Part shown: piece by piece, positions 11,601-23,600 of the stretch
Layout of the letters: each line of letters begins with the position of its first letter
Position numbering within the stretch: the first letter of the stretch is position 1
DNA from: Saposhnikovia divaricata
Taxonomy: Eukaryota; Streptophyta; Magnoliopsida; Apiales; Apiaceae
DNA length: 64,000 nucleotides
Direction of reading: 5' to 3'
Assembly: GCA_036435485.1 (NCBI GenBank)
Contig: JAZHRN010000138.1
Coordinates: 92,001 to 156,000, forward strand
Made by a program: the position numbers and the translations under genes
Notes under the pieces: model-generated
Told to the model about the DNA's origin: nothing
Seen by the model: the letters and a program-made list of their open reading frames with translations, nothing else
Databases searched by the model: none

Positions 11601-14060
11601 TTATTGGAATTCAACGAAATTTTATTTGGTGCCAGTCGGACCTGAATCGGGGCTGAAATGACTGAAACTCGGTTTTCGGATAATCCTCAAAGGGGTTAGT
11701 ACACGGGATATTGTTAAAAATCGAGTCGGACCATTTTATGGATATTTTTACATATTTTGTTCCTATGGGTTATTGGAATTCAACGCAATTTTATTTAACG
11801 AAGTTCGGACCAGAATCGGAGCTGATATGATCGAAACTCGGTTTTCGGAAACTTCTCAAAGGGATAAGTACACGGGATATTGTTAAAAATCAAGTCAGAC
11901 AATTTTGTGGATATTTTTACATATTTTGTTCCTATGGGTTATTGGAATTCAATGAAATTTTATTTTGTTCCATTCGGACCTGAATCGGGGCTGAAATGAC
12001 TGAAACTCGGTTTTCGGATAATCCTGAAAGGGGTTAGTACACGGGATATTGTTAAAAGTCGAGTCGGACCATTTTATGGATATTTTTACATATTTTGTTC
12101 CTATGGGTTATTGGAATTCAACGAAATTTTATTTGGAGCCAGTCGGACCTGAATCGGGGCTGAAATGACCGAAACTCGGTTTTCGGATAATCCTCAAAGG
12201 GGTTAGTACACGGGATATTGTTAAAAATCGAGTCGGACCATTTTATGGATATTTTTACATATTTTGTTCCTATGGGTTATTGGAATTCAACGCAATTTTA
12301 TTTAACGAAGTTCGGACCGGAATCAGAGCTAATATGATCGAAACTCGGTTTTCGGAAACTTCTCAAAGGGATTAGTACACGGTATATTGTTAAAAATAAA
12401 GTCGGACAATTTTGTGGATATTTTTACATATTTTGTTCCTATGGGTTATTGGAATTCATTGAAATTTTATTTGGTGCCATTCGGACCTGAATCGGGGCTG
12501 AAATGATTGAAACTCGGTTTTCGGATAATCCTCAAAGGGGTTAGTACACGGGATATTGTTAAAAATCGAGTCGGACCATTTTATGGATATTTTTACATAT
12601 TTTGTTCCTATGGGTTTTTGGAATTCAACGAAATTTTATTTGGTGCCAGTCGGACCTGAATCGGGGCTGAAATGACTGAAACTCGGTTTTCGGATAATCC
12701 TCAAAGGGGTTAGTACACGGGATATTGTTAAAAATCGAGTCGGACCCTTTTATGGATATTTTTACATATTTTGTTCCTATTGGTTATTGGAATTCAACGC
12801 AGTTTTATTTAACGAAGTTCGGACCGGAATCAGAGCTGATATGATCGAAACTCGGTTTTCGGAAACTTCTAAAAGGGATTAGTACACGGGATATTGTTAA
12901 AAATCAAGTCAGACAATTTTGTGGATATTTTTACTTATTTTGTTCCTATGGGTTATTGGAATTCAATGAAATTTTATTTGGTGCCATTCGGACCTGAATC
13001 GGGGCTGAAATGACTGAAACTCGGTTTTCGGATAATCCTGAAAGGGGTTAGTACACGGGATATTGTTAAAAATCGAGTCGGACCATTTTATGGATCTTTT
13101 TACATATTTTGTTCCTATGGGTTATTGGAATTCAACGAAATTTTATTTGGTGCCAGTCGGACCTGAATCGGGGCTGAAATGACTGAAACTCGGTTTTCGG
13201 ATAATCCTCAAAGGGGTTAGTACACGGGATATTGTTAAAAATCGAGTCGGACCATTTTATGGATATTTTTACATATTTTGTTCCTATGGGTTATTGGAAT
13301 TCAACGCAATTTTATTTAACGAAGTTCGGACCAGAATCGGAGCTGATATGATCGAAACTCGGTTTTCGGAAACTTCTCAAAGGGATAAGTACACGGGATA
13401 TTGTTAAAAATCAAGTCAGACAATTTTGTGGATATTTTTACATATTTTGTTCCTATGGGTTATTGGAATTCAATGAAATTTTATTTTGTGCCATTCGGAC
13501 CTGAATCGGGGCTGAAATGACTGAAACTCGGTTTTCGGATAATCCTGAAAGGGGTTAGTACACGGGATATTGTTAAAAGTCGAGTCGGACCATTTTATGG
13601 ATATTTTTACATATTTTGTTCCTATGGGTTATTGGAATTCAACGAAATTTTATTTGGAGCCAGTCGGACCTGAATCGGGGCTGAAATGACCGAAACTCGG
13701 TTTTCGGATAATCCTCAAAGGGGTTAGTACACGGGATATTGTTAAAAATCGAGTCGGACCATTTTATGGATATTTTTACATATTTTGTTCCTATGGGTTA
13801 TTGGAATTCAACGCAATTTTATTTAACGAAGTTCGGACCGGAATCAGAGCTAATATGATCGAAACTCGGTTTTCGGAAACTTCTCAAAGGGATTAGTACA
13901 CGGGATATTGTTAAAAATAAAGTCGGACAATTTTGTGGATATTTTTACATATTTTGTTCCTATGGGTTATTGGAATTCATTGAAATTTTATTTGGTGCCA
14001 TTCGGACCTGAATCGGGGCTGAAATGATTGAAACTCGGTTTTCGGATAATCCTCAAAGGG
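5611..14060 (+). repeat. 25-monomer unit, 4225 bp, two copies
   Basis: Markers repeat 4225 bases (25 x 169) apart: GAATCTGGGC at 5731 and 9956, GGGTTATAGG (TAGG) at 6703 and 10928, CAAGTCGGAC at 6821 and 11046, and TTTTGTGCCATTC at 7741, with TTTTGTTCCATTC (one base changed) at 11966. The unit is about 5611-9835 and 9836-14060. Its first 1.2 kb is the end of the 14-monomer HOR; the rest is a 9-monomer HOR. The left limit is set by GGGG against GGAG at 5610/9835 and by ATGACTG against ATGATTG just upstream. The unit joins pieces of two older HORs and was then copied as a whole. Confidence 0.87.
7110..9835 (+). repeat. 9-monomer HOR, 1521 bp (first block)
   Basis: Spacing of 1521 bases (9 x 169) is shown by TTTTGTGCCATTC at 7741 and 9262 and by CAAGTCAGACAATTTTG at 7159 and 8680. 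One full copy and about seven monomers of a second are present before the sequence switches back to the 14-monomer type near 9836. Private differences between the two copies include GGGTTTTTGG near 8388 in the first, absent from the second. This block lies inside the first 4225-bp unit. Confidence 0.83.
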
Positions 14061-14390
14061 GTTAGTACACGGGATATTGTTAAAAATCGAGTCGGACCAT
14101 TTTATGGATATTTTTACATATCTTGTTCCTATGGGTTTTTGGAATTCAACGAAATTTTATTTGGTGCCAGTCGGACCTGAATCGGGGCTGAAATGACTGA
14201 AACTCGGTTTTCGGATAATCCTCAAAGGGGTTAGTACACGGGATATTGTTAAAAATCGAGTCGGACCCTTTTATGGATATTTTTACATATTTTGTTCCTA
14301 TTGGTTATTGGAATTCAACGCAGTTTTATTTAACGAAGTTCGGACCGGAATCAGAGCTGATATGATCGAAACTCGGTTTTCGGAAACTTC
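11330..14390 (+). repeat. 9-monomer HOR, 1521 bp (second block)
   Basis: This is the counterpart of the block at about 7110-9835, carried in the second 4225-bp unit. TTTTGTTCCATTC at 11966 and TTTTGTGCCATTC at 13487 are 1521 apart, as are GGGTTTTTGG at about 12615 and 14136 and CGGACCCTTTTATGG near 12744 and 14265. Here the second copy is complete and runs past the end of the 25-monomer unit, to about 14390, where TCTCAAAGG replaces the expected TCTAAAAGG. The 9-monomer repeat was therefore extended further on this side than in the first block. Confidence 0.82.
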
Positions 14391-16855
14391 TCAAAGGGAT
14401 TAGTACACGGGATATTGTTAAAAATCAAGTCGGACAATTTTGTGGATATTTTTACGTATTTTGTTCCTATGGGTTATTGGAATTCAATGAAATTTTATTT
14501 GGTGCCATTCGGACCTGAATCGGGGCTGAAATGACTGAAACTCGGTTTTCGGATAATCCTCAAAAGGGTTAGTACACGGGATATTGTTAAAAATCGAGTC
14601 GGACCATTTTATGGATATTTTTACATATTTTGTTCCTATGGGTTATTGGAATTCAACGAAATTTTATTTGGTGCAAGTCGGACCTGAATCGGGGCTGAAA
14701 TGACTGAAACTCGGTTTTCGGATAATCCTCAAAGGGGTTAGTACACGGGATATTGTTAAAAATCGAGTCGGACCATTTTATGGATATTTTTACATATTTT
14801 GTTCCTATGGGTTATTGGAATTCAACGAAATTTTATTTGGTGCCAGTCGGACCTGAATCGGGGCTGAAATGACTGAAACTCGGTTTTCGGATAATCCTCA
14901 AAGGGGTTAGTACACGGGATATTGTTAAAAATCGAGTCGGACCATTTTATGGATATTTTTACATATTTTGTTCCTATGGGTTATTGGAATTCAACGCAAT
15001 TTTATTTAATGAAGTTCGGACCGGAATCGGAGCTGATATGATCGAAACTCGGTTTTCGGAAACTTCTAAAAGGGATTAGTACACGGGATATTGTTAAAAA
15101 TCAAGTCGGACAATTTTGTGGATATTTTTACTTATTTTGTTCCTATGGGTTATTGGAATTCAATGAAATTTTATTTGGTGCCATTCGGACCTGAATCGGG
15201 GCTGAAATGACTGAAACTCGGTTTTCGGATAAATCTCAAAGGGGTTAGTACACGGGATATTGTTAAAAGTCGAGTCGGACCATTTTATGGATATTTTTAC
15301 ATATTTTGTTCCTATGGGTTATTGGAATTCAACGAAATTTTATTTGGAGCCAGTCGGACCTGAATCGGGGCTGAAATGACCGAAACTCGGTTTTCGGATA
15401 ATCCTCAAAGGGGTTAGTACACGGGATATTGTTAAAAATCGAGTCGGACCATTTTATGGATATTTTTACATATTTTGTTCCTATGGGTTATTGGAATTCA
15501 ACGCAATTTTATTTAACGAAGTTCGGACCGGAATCGGAGCTAATATGATCGAAACTCGGTTTTCGGAAACTTCTCAAAGGGATTAGTACACGGGATATTG
15601 TTAAAAATAAAGTCGGACAATTTTGTGGATATTTTTACATATTTTGTTCCTATGGGTTATTGGAATTCATTGAAATTTTATTTGGTGCCATTCGGACCTG
15701 AATCGGGGCTGAAATGATTGAAACTCGGTTTTCGGATAATCCTCAAAGGGGTTAGTACACGGGATATTGTTAAAAATCGAGTCGGACCATTTTATGGATA
15801 TTTTTACATATTTTGTTCCTATGGGTTATTGGAATTCAACGAAATTTTATTTGGTGCCAGTCGGACCTGAATCGGGGCTGAAATGACTGAAACTCGGTTT
15901 TCGGATAATCCTCAAAGGGGTTAGTACACGGGATATTGTTAAAAATCGAGTCGGACCCTTTTATGGATATTTTTACATATTTTGTTCCTATTGGTTATTG
16001 GAATTCAACGCAGTTTTATTTAACGAAGTTCGGACCGGAATCAGAGCTGATATGATCGAAACTCGGTTTTCGGAAACTTCTCAAAGGGATTAGTACACTG
16101 GATATTGTTAAAAATCAAGTCGGACAATTTTGTGGATATTTTTACGTATTTTGTTCCTATGGGTTATTGGAATTCAACGAAATTTTATTTGGTGCAAGTC
16201 GGACCTGAATCGGGGCTGAAATGACTGAAACTCGGTTTTCGGATAATCCTCAAAGGGGTTAGTACACGGGATATTGTTAAAAATCGAGTCGGACCATTTT
16301 ATGGATATTTTTACATATTTTGTTCCTATGGGTTATTGGAATTCAACGAAATTTTATTTGGTGCCAGTCGGACCTGAATCGGGGCTGAAATGACTGAAAC
16401 TCGGTTTTCGGATAATCCTCAAAGGGGTTAGTACACGGGATATTGTTAAAAATCGAGTCGGACCATTTTATGGATATTTTTACATATTTTGTTCCTATGG
16501 GTTATTGGAATTCAACGCAATTTTATTTAATGAAGTTCGGACCGGAATCGGAGCTGATATGATCGAAACTCGGTTTTCGGAAACTTCTAAAAGGGATTAG
16601 TACACGGGATATTGTTAAAAATCAAGTCGGACAATTTTGTGGATATTTTTACTTATTTTGTTCCTATGGGTTATTGGAATTCAATGAAATTTTATTTGGT
16701 GCCATTCGGACCTGAATCGGGGCTGAAATGACTGAAACTCGGTTTTCGGATAAATCTCAAAGGGGTTAGTACACGGGATATTGTTAAAAATCGAGTCGGA
16801 CCCTTTTATGGATATTTTTACATATTTTGTTCCTATGGGTTATTGGAATTCAACG
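14391..16855 (+). repeat. Decayed 9-monomer repeat with a fused monomer
   Basis: Satellite only. GGATAAATCTC (AAATCTC at 15231 and 16752) and GGTGCAAGTCGG (GTGC at 14671 and 16192) keep the 1521-base spacing, while TTTACGTATTTTG (14451 and 16141) and CGGACCCTTTTATGG with CCTATTGG (14261 and 15951) are 1690 apart, ten monomers. The two spacings are reconciled if the monomer at about 16085-16250 is a fusion: it starts like the C monomer at 14451 and ends like the A monomer at 14671, with one monomer lost between. This is the signature of unequal exchange inside a monomer. Confidence 0.72.
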
Positions 16856-16939
16856 AAATTTTATTTGGTGCCATTCGGACCTAAATCGGGGCTGAAATGA
16901 CTGAAACTCGGCTTTCGGATAATCCTCAAAGGGGTTAGT

Positions 16940-17953
16940 ACACGGGATATTGTTAAAAATCGAGTCGGACCATTTTATGGATATTTTTACATATTTTGTT
17001 CCGATGGGTTATTGGAATTCAACGCAATTTTATTTAACGAAGTTCAGACCGGAATCGGAGCTAATATGATCGAAACTCGGTTTTCGGAAACTTCTCAAAG
17101 GGATTAGTACACGGGATATTGTTAAAAATCAAGTCGGAGAATTTTGTGGATATTTTTACATATTTTGTTCCTATGGGTTATTGGAATTCAATGAAATTTT
17201 ATTTGGGGCCATTCGGACCTGAATCGGGGCTGAAATGACTGAAACTCGGTTTTCGGATAATCCTCAAAGGGGTTAGTACACGGGATATTGTTAAAAATCG
17301 AGTCGGACCATTTTATGGATATTTTTACATATTTTGTTCCTATGGGTTATTGGAATTCAACGAAATTTTATTTGGTGCCAGTCGGACCTGAATCGGGGCT
17401 GAAATGACTGAAACTCGGTTTTCGGATAATCCTCAAAGGGGTTAGTACACGGGATATTGTTAAAAATCGAGTCGGACCATTTTATGGATATTTTTACATA
17501 TTTTGTTCCTATGGGTTATTGGAATTCAACGCAATTTTATTTAACGAAGTTCGGACCGGAATCGGAGCTAATATGATCGAAACTCGGTTTTCGGAAACTT
17601 CTCAAAGGGATTAGTACACGGGATATTGTTAAAAATCAAGTCGGAGAATTTTGTGGATATTTTTACATATTTTGTTCCTATGGGTTATTGGAATTCAATG
17701 AAATTTTATTTGGGGCCATTCGGACCTGAATCGGGGCTGAAATGACTGAAACTCGGTTTTCGGATAATCCTCAAAGGGGTTAGTACACGGGATATTGTTA
17801 AAAATCGAGTCGGACCATTTTATGGATATTTTTACATATTTTGTTCCTATGGGTTATTGGAATTCAACGAAATTTTATTTGGTGCCAGTCGGACCTGAAT
17901 CGGGGCTGAAATGACTGAAACTCGGTTTTTGGATAATCCTCAAAGGGGTTAGT
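16940..17953 (+). repeat. 3-monomer tandem, 507-bp unit, two copies
   Basis: GGAGAATTTTGTGG recurs 507 bases (3 x 169) apart (GAGA at 17137 and 17644), with matching GGGGCCATTCGG and GCTAATATGATC. The order is B, C (GGAGAA variant), A, then again. A related block at about 23640-24000 carries this trio once, preceded by the CTAAATCGG marker found at 16881 and 23641 (6760 apart). The trio is short, local and unlike the larger units around it. Confidence 0.78.
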
Positions 17954-20650
17954 ACACGGGATATTGTTAAAAATCGAGTCGGACCATTTTATGGATATTT
18001 TTACATATTTTGTTCCTATGGGTTATTGGAATTCAACGCAATTTTATTTAACGAAGTTCGGACCGGAATCGGAGCTAATATGATCGAAACTCGGTTTTCG
18101 GAAACTTCTCAAAGGGATTAGTACACGGGATATTGTTAAAAATAAAGTCGGACAATTTTGTGGATATTTTTACATATTTTGTTCCTATGGGTTATTGGAA
18201 TTCATTGAAATTTTATTTGGTGCCATTCAGACCTGAATCGGGGCTGAAATGATTGAAACTCGGTTTTCGGATAATCCTCAAAGGGGTTAGTACACGGGAT
18301 ATTGTTAAAAATCGAGTCGGACCATTTTATGGATATTTTTACATATTTTGTTCCTATGGGTTATTGGAATTCAACGAAATTTTATTTGGTGCCAGTCGGA
18401 CCTGAATCGGGGCTGAAATGACTGAAACTCGGTTTTCGGATAATCCTCAAAGGGGTTAGTACACGGGATATTGTTAAAAATCGAGTCGGTCCCTTTTATG
18501 GATATTTTTACATATTTTGTTCCTATTGGTTATTGGAATTCAACGCAGTTTTATTTAACGAAGTTCGGACCGGAATCAGAGCTGATATGATCGAAACTCG
18601 GTTTTCGGAAACTTCTCAAAGGGATTAGTACACGGGATATTGTTAAAAATCAAGTCGGACAATTTTGTGGATATTTTTACGTATTTTGTTCCTATGGGTT
18701 ATTGGAATTCAACGAAATTTTATTTGGTGCAAGTCGGACCTGAATCGGGGCTGAAATGACTGAAACTCGGTTTTCGGATAATCCTCAAAGGGGTTAGTAC
18801 ACGGGATATTGTTAAAAATCGAGTCGGACCATTTTATGGATATTTTTACATATTTTGTTCCTATGGGTTATTGGAATTCAACGAAATTTTATTTGGTGCC
18901 AGTCGGACCTGAATCGGGGCTGAAATGACTGAAACTCGGTTTTCGGATAATCCTCAAAGGGGTTAGTACACGGGATATTGTTAAAAATCGAGTCGGACCA
19001 TTTTATGGATATTTTTACATATTTTGTTCCTATGGGTTATTAGAATTCAACGCAATTTTATTTAATGAAGTTCGGACCGGAATCGGAGCTGATATGATCG
19101 AAACTCGGTTTTCGGAAACTTCTAAAAGGGATTAGTACACGGGATATTGTTAAAAATTAAGTCGGACAATTTTGTGGATATTTTTACTTATTTTGTTCCT
19201 ATGGGTTATTGGAATTCAATGAAATTTTATTTGGTGCCATTCGGACCTGAATCGGGGCTGAAATGACTGAAACTCGGTTTTCGGATAAATCTCAAAGGGG
19301 TTAGTACACGGGATATTGTTAAAAATCGAGTCGGACCCTTTTATGGATATTTTTACATATTTTGTTCCTATGGGTTATTGGAATTCAACGCAATTTTATT
19401 TAACGAAGTTCGGACCGGAATCGGAGCTAATATGATCGAAACTCGGTTTTCGGAAACTTCTCAAAGGGATTAGTACACGGGATATTGTTAAAAATAAAGT
19501 CGGACAATTTTGTGGATATTTTTACATATTTTGTTCCTATGGGTTATTGGAATTCATTGAAATTTTATTTGGTGCCATTCAGACCAGAATCGGGGCTGAA
19601 ATGATTGAAACTCGGTTTTCGGATAATCCTCAAAGGGGTTAGTACACGGGATATTGTTAAAAATCGAGTCGGACCATTTTATGGATATTTTTACATATTT
19701 TGTTCCTATGGGTTATTGGAATTCAACGAAATTTTATTTGGTGCCAGTCGGACCTGAATCGGGGCTGAAATGACTGAAACTCGGTTTTCGGATAATCCTC
19801 AAAGGGGTTAGTACACGGGATATTGTTAAAAATCGAGTCGGACCCTTTTATGGATATTTTTACATATTTTGTTCCTATTGGTTATTGGAATTCAACGCAG
19901 TTTTATTTAACGAAGTTCGGACCGGAATCAGAGCTGATATGATCGAAACTCGGTTTTCGGAAACTTCTCAAAGGGATTAGTACACGGGATATTGTTAAAA
20001 ATCAAGTCGGAGAATTTTGTGGATATTTTTACATATTTTGTTCCTATGGGTTATTGGAATTCAATGAAATTTTATTTGGTGCCATTCGGACCTGAATCGG
20101 GGCTGAAATGACTAAAACTCGGTTTTCGGATAATCCTGAAAGGGGTTAGTACACGGGATATTGTTAAAAATCGAGTCGGACCATTTTATGGATATTTTTA
20201 CATATTTTGTTCCTATGGGTTATTGGAATTCAACGAAATTTTATTTGGTGCCATTCGGACCTAAATCGGGGCTGAAATGACTGAAACTCGGTTTTCGGAT
20301 AATCCTCAAAGGGGTTAGTACACGGGATATTGTTAAAAATCGAGTCGGACCATTTTATGGATATTTTTACATATTTTGTTCCTATGGGTTATTGGAATTC
20401 AACGCAATTTTATTTAACGAAGTTCGGACCGGAATCGGAGCTGATATGATCGAAACTCGGTTTTCGGAAACTTCTCAAAGGGATTAGTACACGGGATATT
20501 GTTAAAAATCGAGTCGGACCATTTTATGGATATTTTTACATATTTTGTTCCTATGGGTTATTGGAATTCAACGAAATTTTATTTGGTGCCAGTCGGACCT
20601 GAATCGGGGCTGAAATGACTGAAACTCGGTTTTCGGATAATCCTGAAAGG
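17935..20650 (+). repeat. Mosaic of 15- and 8-monomer copies
   Basis: Satellite only. The stretch 17935-19390 repeats 15400-16855 at 2535 bases (15 x 169): TTTACGTATTTTG at 16141 and 18676, AAATCTC at 16752 and 19287. From 19390 to about 20005 it repeats 18038 onward at 1352 bases (8 x 169): TCGGTCCCTT at 18486 against TCGGACCCTT at 19838, and GCCATTCAGACC near 18228 and 19580. From about 20005 to 20650 it is made of A, B and GGAGAA-type C monomers, with CTAAATCGG at 20261. Confidence 0.75.
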
Positions 20651-23600
20651 GGTTAGTACACGGGATATTGTTAAAAATCGAGTCGGACCATTTTATGGAT
20701 ATTTTTACATATTTTGTTCCTATGGGTTATTGGAATTCAACGAAATTTTATTTGGTGCCAGTCGGATCTGAATCGGGGCTGAAATGACTGAAACTCGGTT
20801 TTCGGATAATCCTCAAAGGGGTTAGTACACGGGATATTGTTAAAAATCGAGTCGGACCATTTTATGGATATTTTTACATATTTTGTTCCTATGGGTTATT
20901 GGAATTCAACGCAATTTTATTTAACGAAGTTCGGACCGGAATCGGAGCTGATATGATCGAAACTCGGTTTTCGGAAACTTCTCAAAGGGATTAGTACACG
21001 GGATATTGTTAAAAATCGAGTCGGACCATTTTATGGATATTTTTACATATTTTGTTCCTATGGGTTATTGGAATTCAACGAAATTTTATTTGGTGCAAGT
21101 CGGACCTGAATCGGGGCTGAAATGACTGAAACTCGGTTTTCGGATAATCCTCAAAGGGGTTAGTACACGGGATATTGTTAAAAATCGAGTCGGACCATTT
21201 TATGGATATTTTTACATATTTTGTTCCTATGGGTTATTGGAATTCAACAAAATTTTATTTGGTGCCAGTCGGACCTGAATCGGGGCTGAAATGACTGAAA
21301 CTCGGTTTTCGGATAATCCTCAAAGGGGTTAGTACACGGGATATTGCTAAAAATCGAGTCGGACCATTTTATGGATATTTTTACATATTTTCTTCCTATG
21401 GGTTATTGGAATTCAACGAAATTTTATTTGGTGCCAGTCGGACCTGAATCGGGGCTGAAATGACTGAAACTCGGTTTTCAGATAATCCTCAAAGGGGTTA
21501 GTACACGGGATATTGTTAAAAATCAAGTCGGACCATTTTATGGATATTTTTACATATTTTGTTCCTATGGGTTATTGGAATTCAACGCAATTTTATTTAA
21601 CGAAGTTCGGACCGGAATCGGAGCTGATATGATCGAAACTCGGTTTTCGGAAACTTCTCAAAGGGATTAGTACACGGGATATTGTTAAAAATCGAGTAGG
21701 ACCATTTTATGGATATTTTTACATATTTTGTTCCTATGGGTTATTGGAATTCAACGAAATTTTATTTGGTGCAAGTCGGACCTGAATCGGGGCTGAAATG
21801 ACTGAAACTCGGTTTTCGGATAATCCTCAAAGGGGTTAGTACACGGGATATTGTTAAAAATCGAGTCGGACCATTTTATGGATATTTTTACATATTTTGT
21901 TCCTATGGGTTATTGGAATTCAACGAAATTTTATTTGGTGCCAGTCGGACCTGAATCGGGGCTGAAATGATTGAAACTCGGTTTTCGGATAATCCTCAAA
22001 GGGGTTAGTACACGGGATATTGTTAAAAATCGAGTCGGACCATTTTATGGATATTTTTACATATTTTGTTCCTATGGGTTATTGGAATTCAACGCAATTT
22101 TATTTAATGAAGTTCGGACCGGAATCGGAGCTGATATGATCGAAACTCGGTTTTCGGAAACTTCTAAAAGGGATTAGTACACGGGATATTGTTAAAAATC
22201 AAGTCGGACAATTTTGTGGATATTTTTACTTATTTTGTTCCTATGGGTTATTGGAATTCAATGAAATTTTATTTGGTGCCATTCGGACCGGAATCGGAGC
22301 TGATATGATCGAAACTCGGTTTTCGGAAACTTCTCAAAGGGATTAGTACACGGGATATTGTTAAAAATCGAGTCGGACCATTTTATGGATATTTTTACAT
22401 ATTTTGTTCCTATGGGTTATTGGAATTCAACGAAATTTTATTTGGTGCAAGTCGGACCTGAATCGGGGCTGAAATGACTGAAACTCGGTTTTCGGATAAT
22501 CCTCAAAGGGGTTAGTACACGGGATATTGTTAAAAATCGAGTCGGACCATTTTATGGATTTTTTTACATATTTTGTTCCTATGGGTTATTGGAATTCAAC
22601 GAAATTTTATTTGGTGCCAGTCGGACCTGAATCGGGGCTGAAATGACTGAAACTCGGTTTTCGGATAATCCTCAAAGGGGTTAGTACACGGGATATTGTT
22701 AAAAATCGAGTCGGACCATTTTATGGATATTTTTACATATTTTGTTCCTATGGGTTATTGGAATTCAACGAAATTTTATTTGGTGCCAGTCGGACCTGAA
22801 TCGGGGCTGAAATGACTGAAACTCGGTTTTCGTATAATCCTCAAAGGGGTTAGTACACGGGATATTGTTAAAAATCGAGTCGGACCATTTTATGGATATT
22901 TTTACATATTTTGTTCCTATGGGTTATTGGAATTCAACGAAATTTTATTTGGTGCCAGTCGGACCTGAATCGGGGCTGAAATGATTGAAACTCGGTTTTC
23001 GGATAATCCTCAAAGGGGTTAGTACACGGGATATTGTTAAAAATCGAGTCGGACCATTTTATGGATATTTTTACATATTTTGTTCCTATGGGTTATTGGA
23101 ATTCAACGAAATTTTATTTGGTGCCAGTCGGACCTGAATCGGGGCTGAAATTACTGAAACTCGGTTTTCGGATAATCCTCAAAGGGGTTAGTACACGGGA
23201 TATTGTTAAAAATCGAGTCGGACCATTTTATGGATATTTTTACATATTTTGTTCCTATGGGTTATTGGAATTCAACGCAATTTTATTTAATGAAGTTCGG
23301 ACCGGAATCGGAGCTGATATGATCGAAACTCGGTTTTCGGAAACTTCTCAAAGGGATTAGTACACGGGATATTGTTAAAAATCAAGTCGGAGAATTTTGT
23401 GGATATTTTTACATATTTTGTTCCTATGGGTTATTGGAATTCAATGAAATTTTATTTGGGGCCATTCGGACCTGAATCGGGGCTGAAATGACTGAAACTC
23501 GGTTTTCGGATAATCCTCAAAGGGGTTAGTACACGGGATATTGTTAAAAATCGAGTCGGACCATTTTATGGATATTTTTACATATTTTGTTCCTATGGGT

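Noticed and set aside
21971..22177. 68-codon open frames repeated at 21971, 28055, 35660, 37857, 39879, 41400, 43428, 45625, 47822, 50187, 53568, 54582, 57792 and 61340
   Set aside because: They are the satellite read in one frame. All start at TTG, none has ATG or a ribosome-binding or promoter context, and their spacing is the HOR spacing. Sequence change follows monomer variation with no sign of codon-level constraint.
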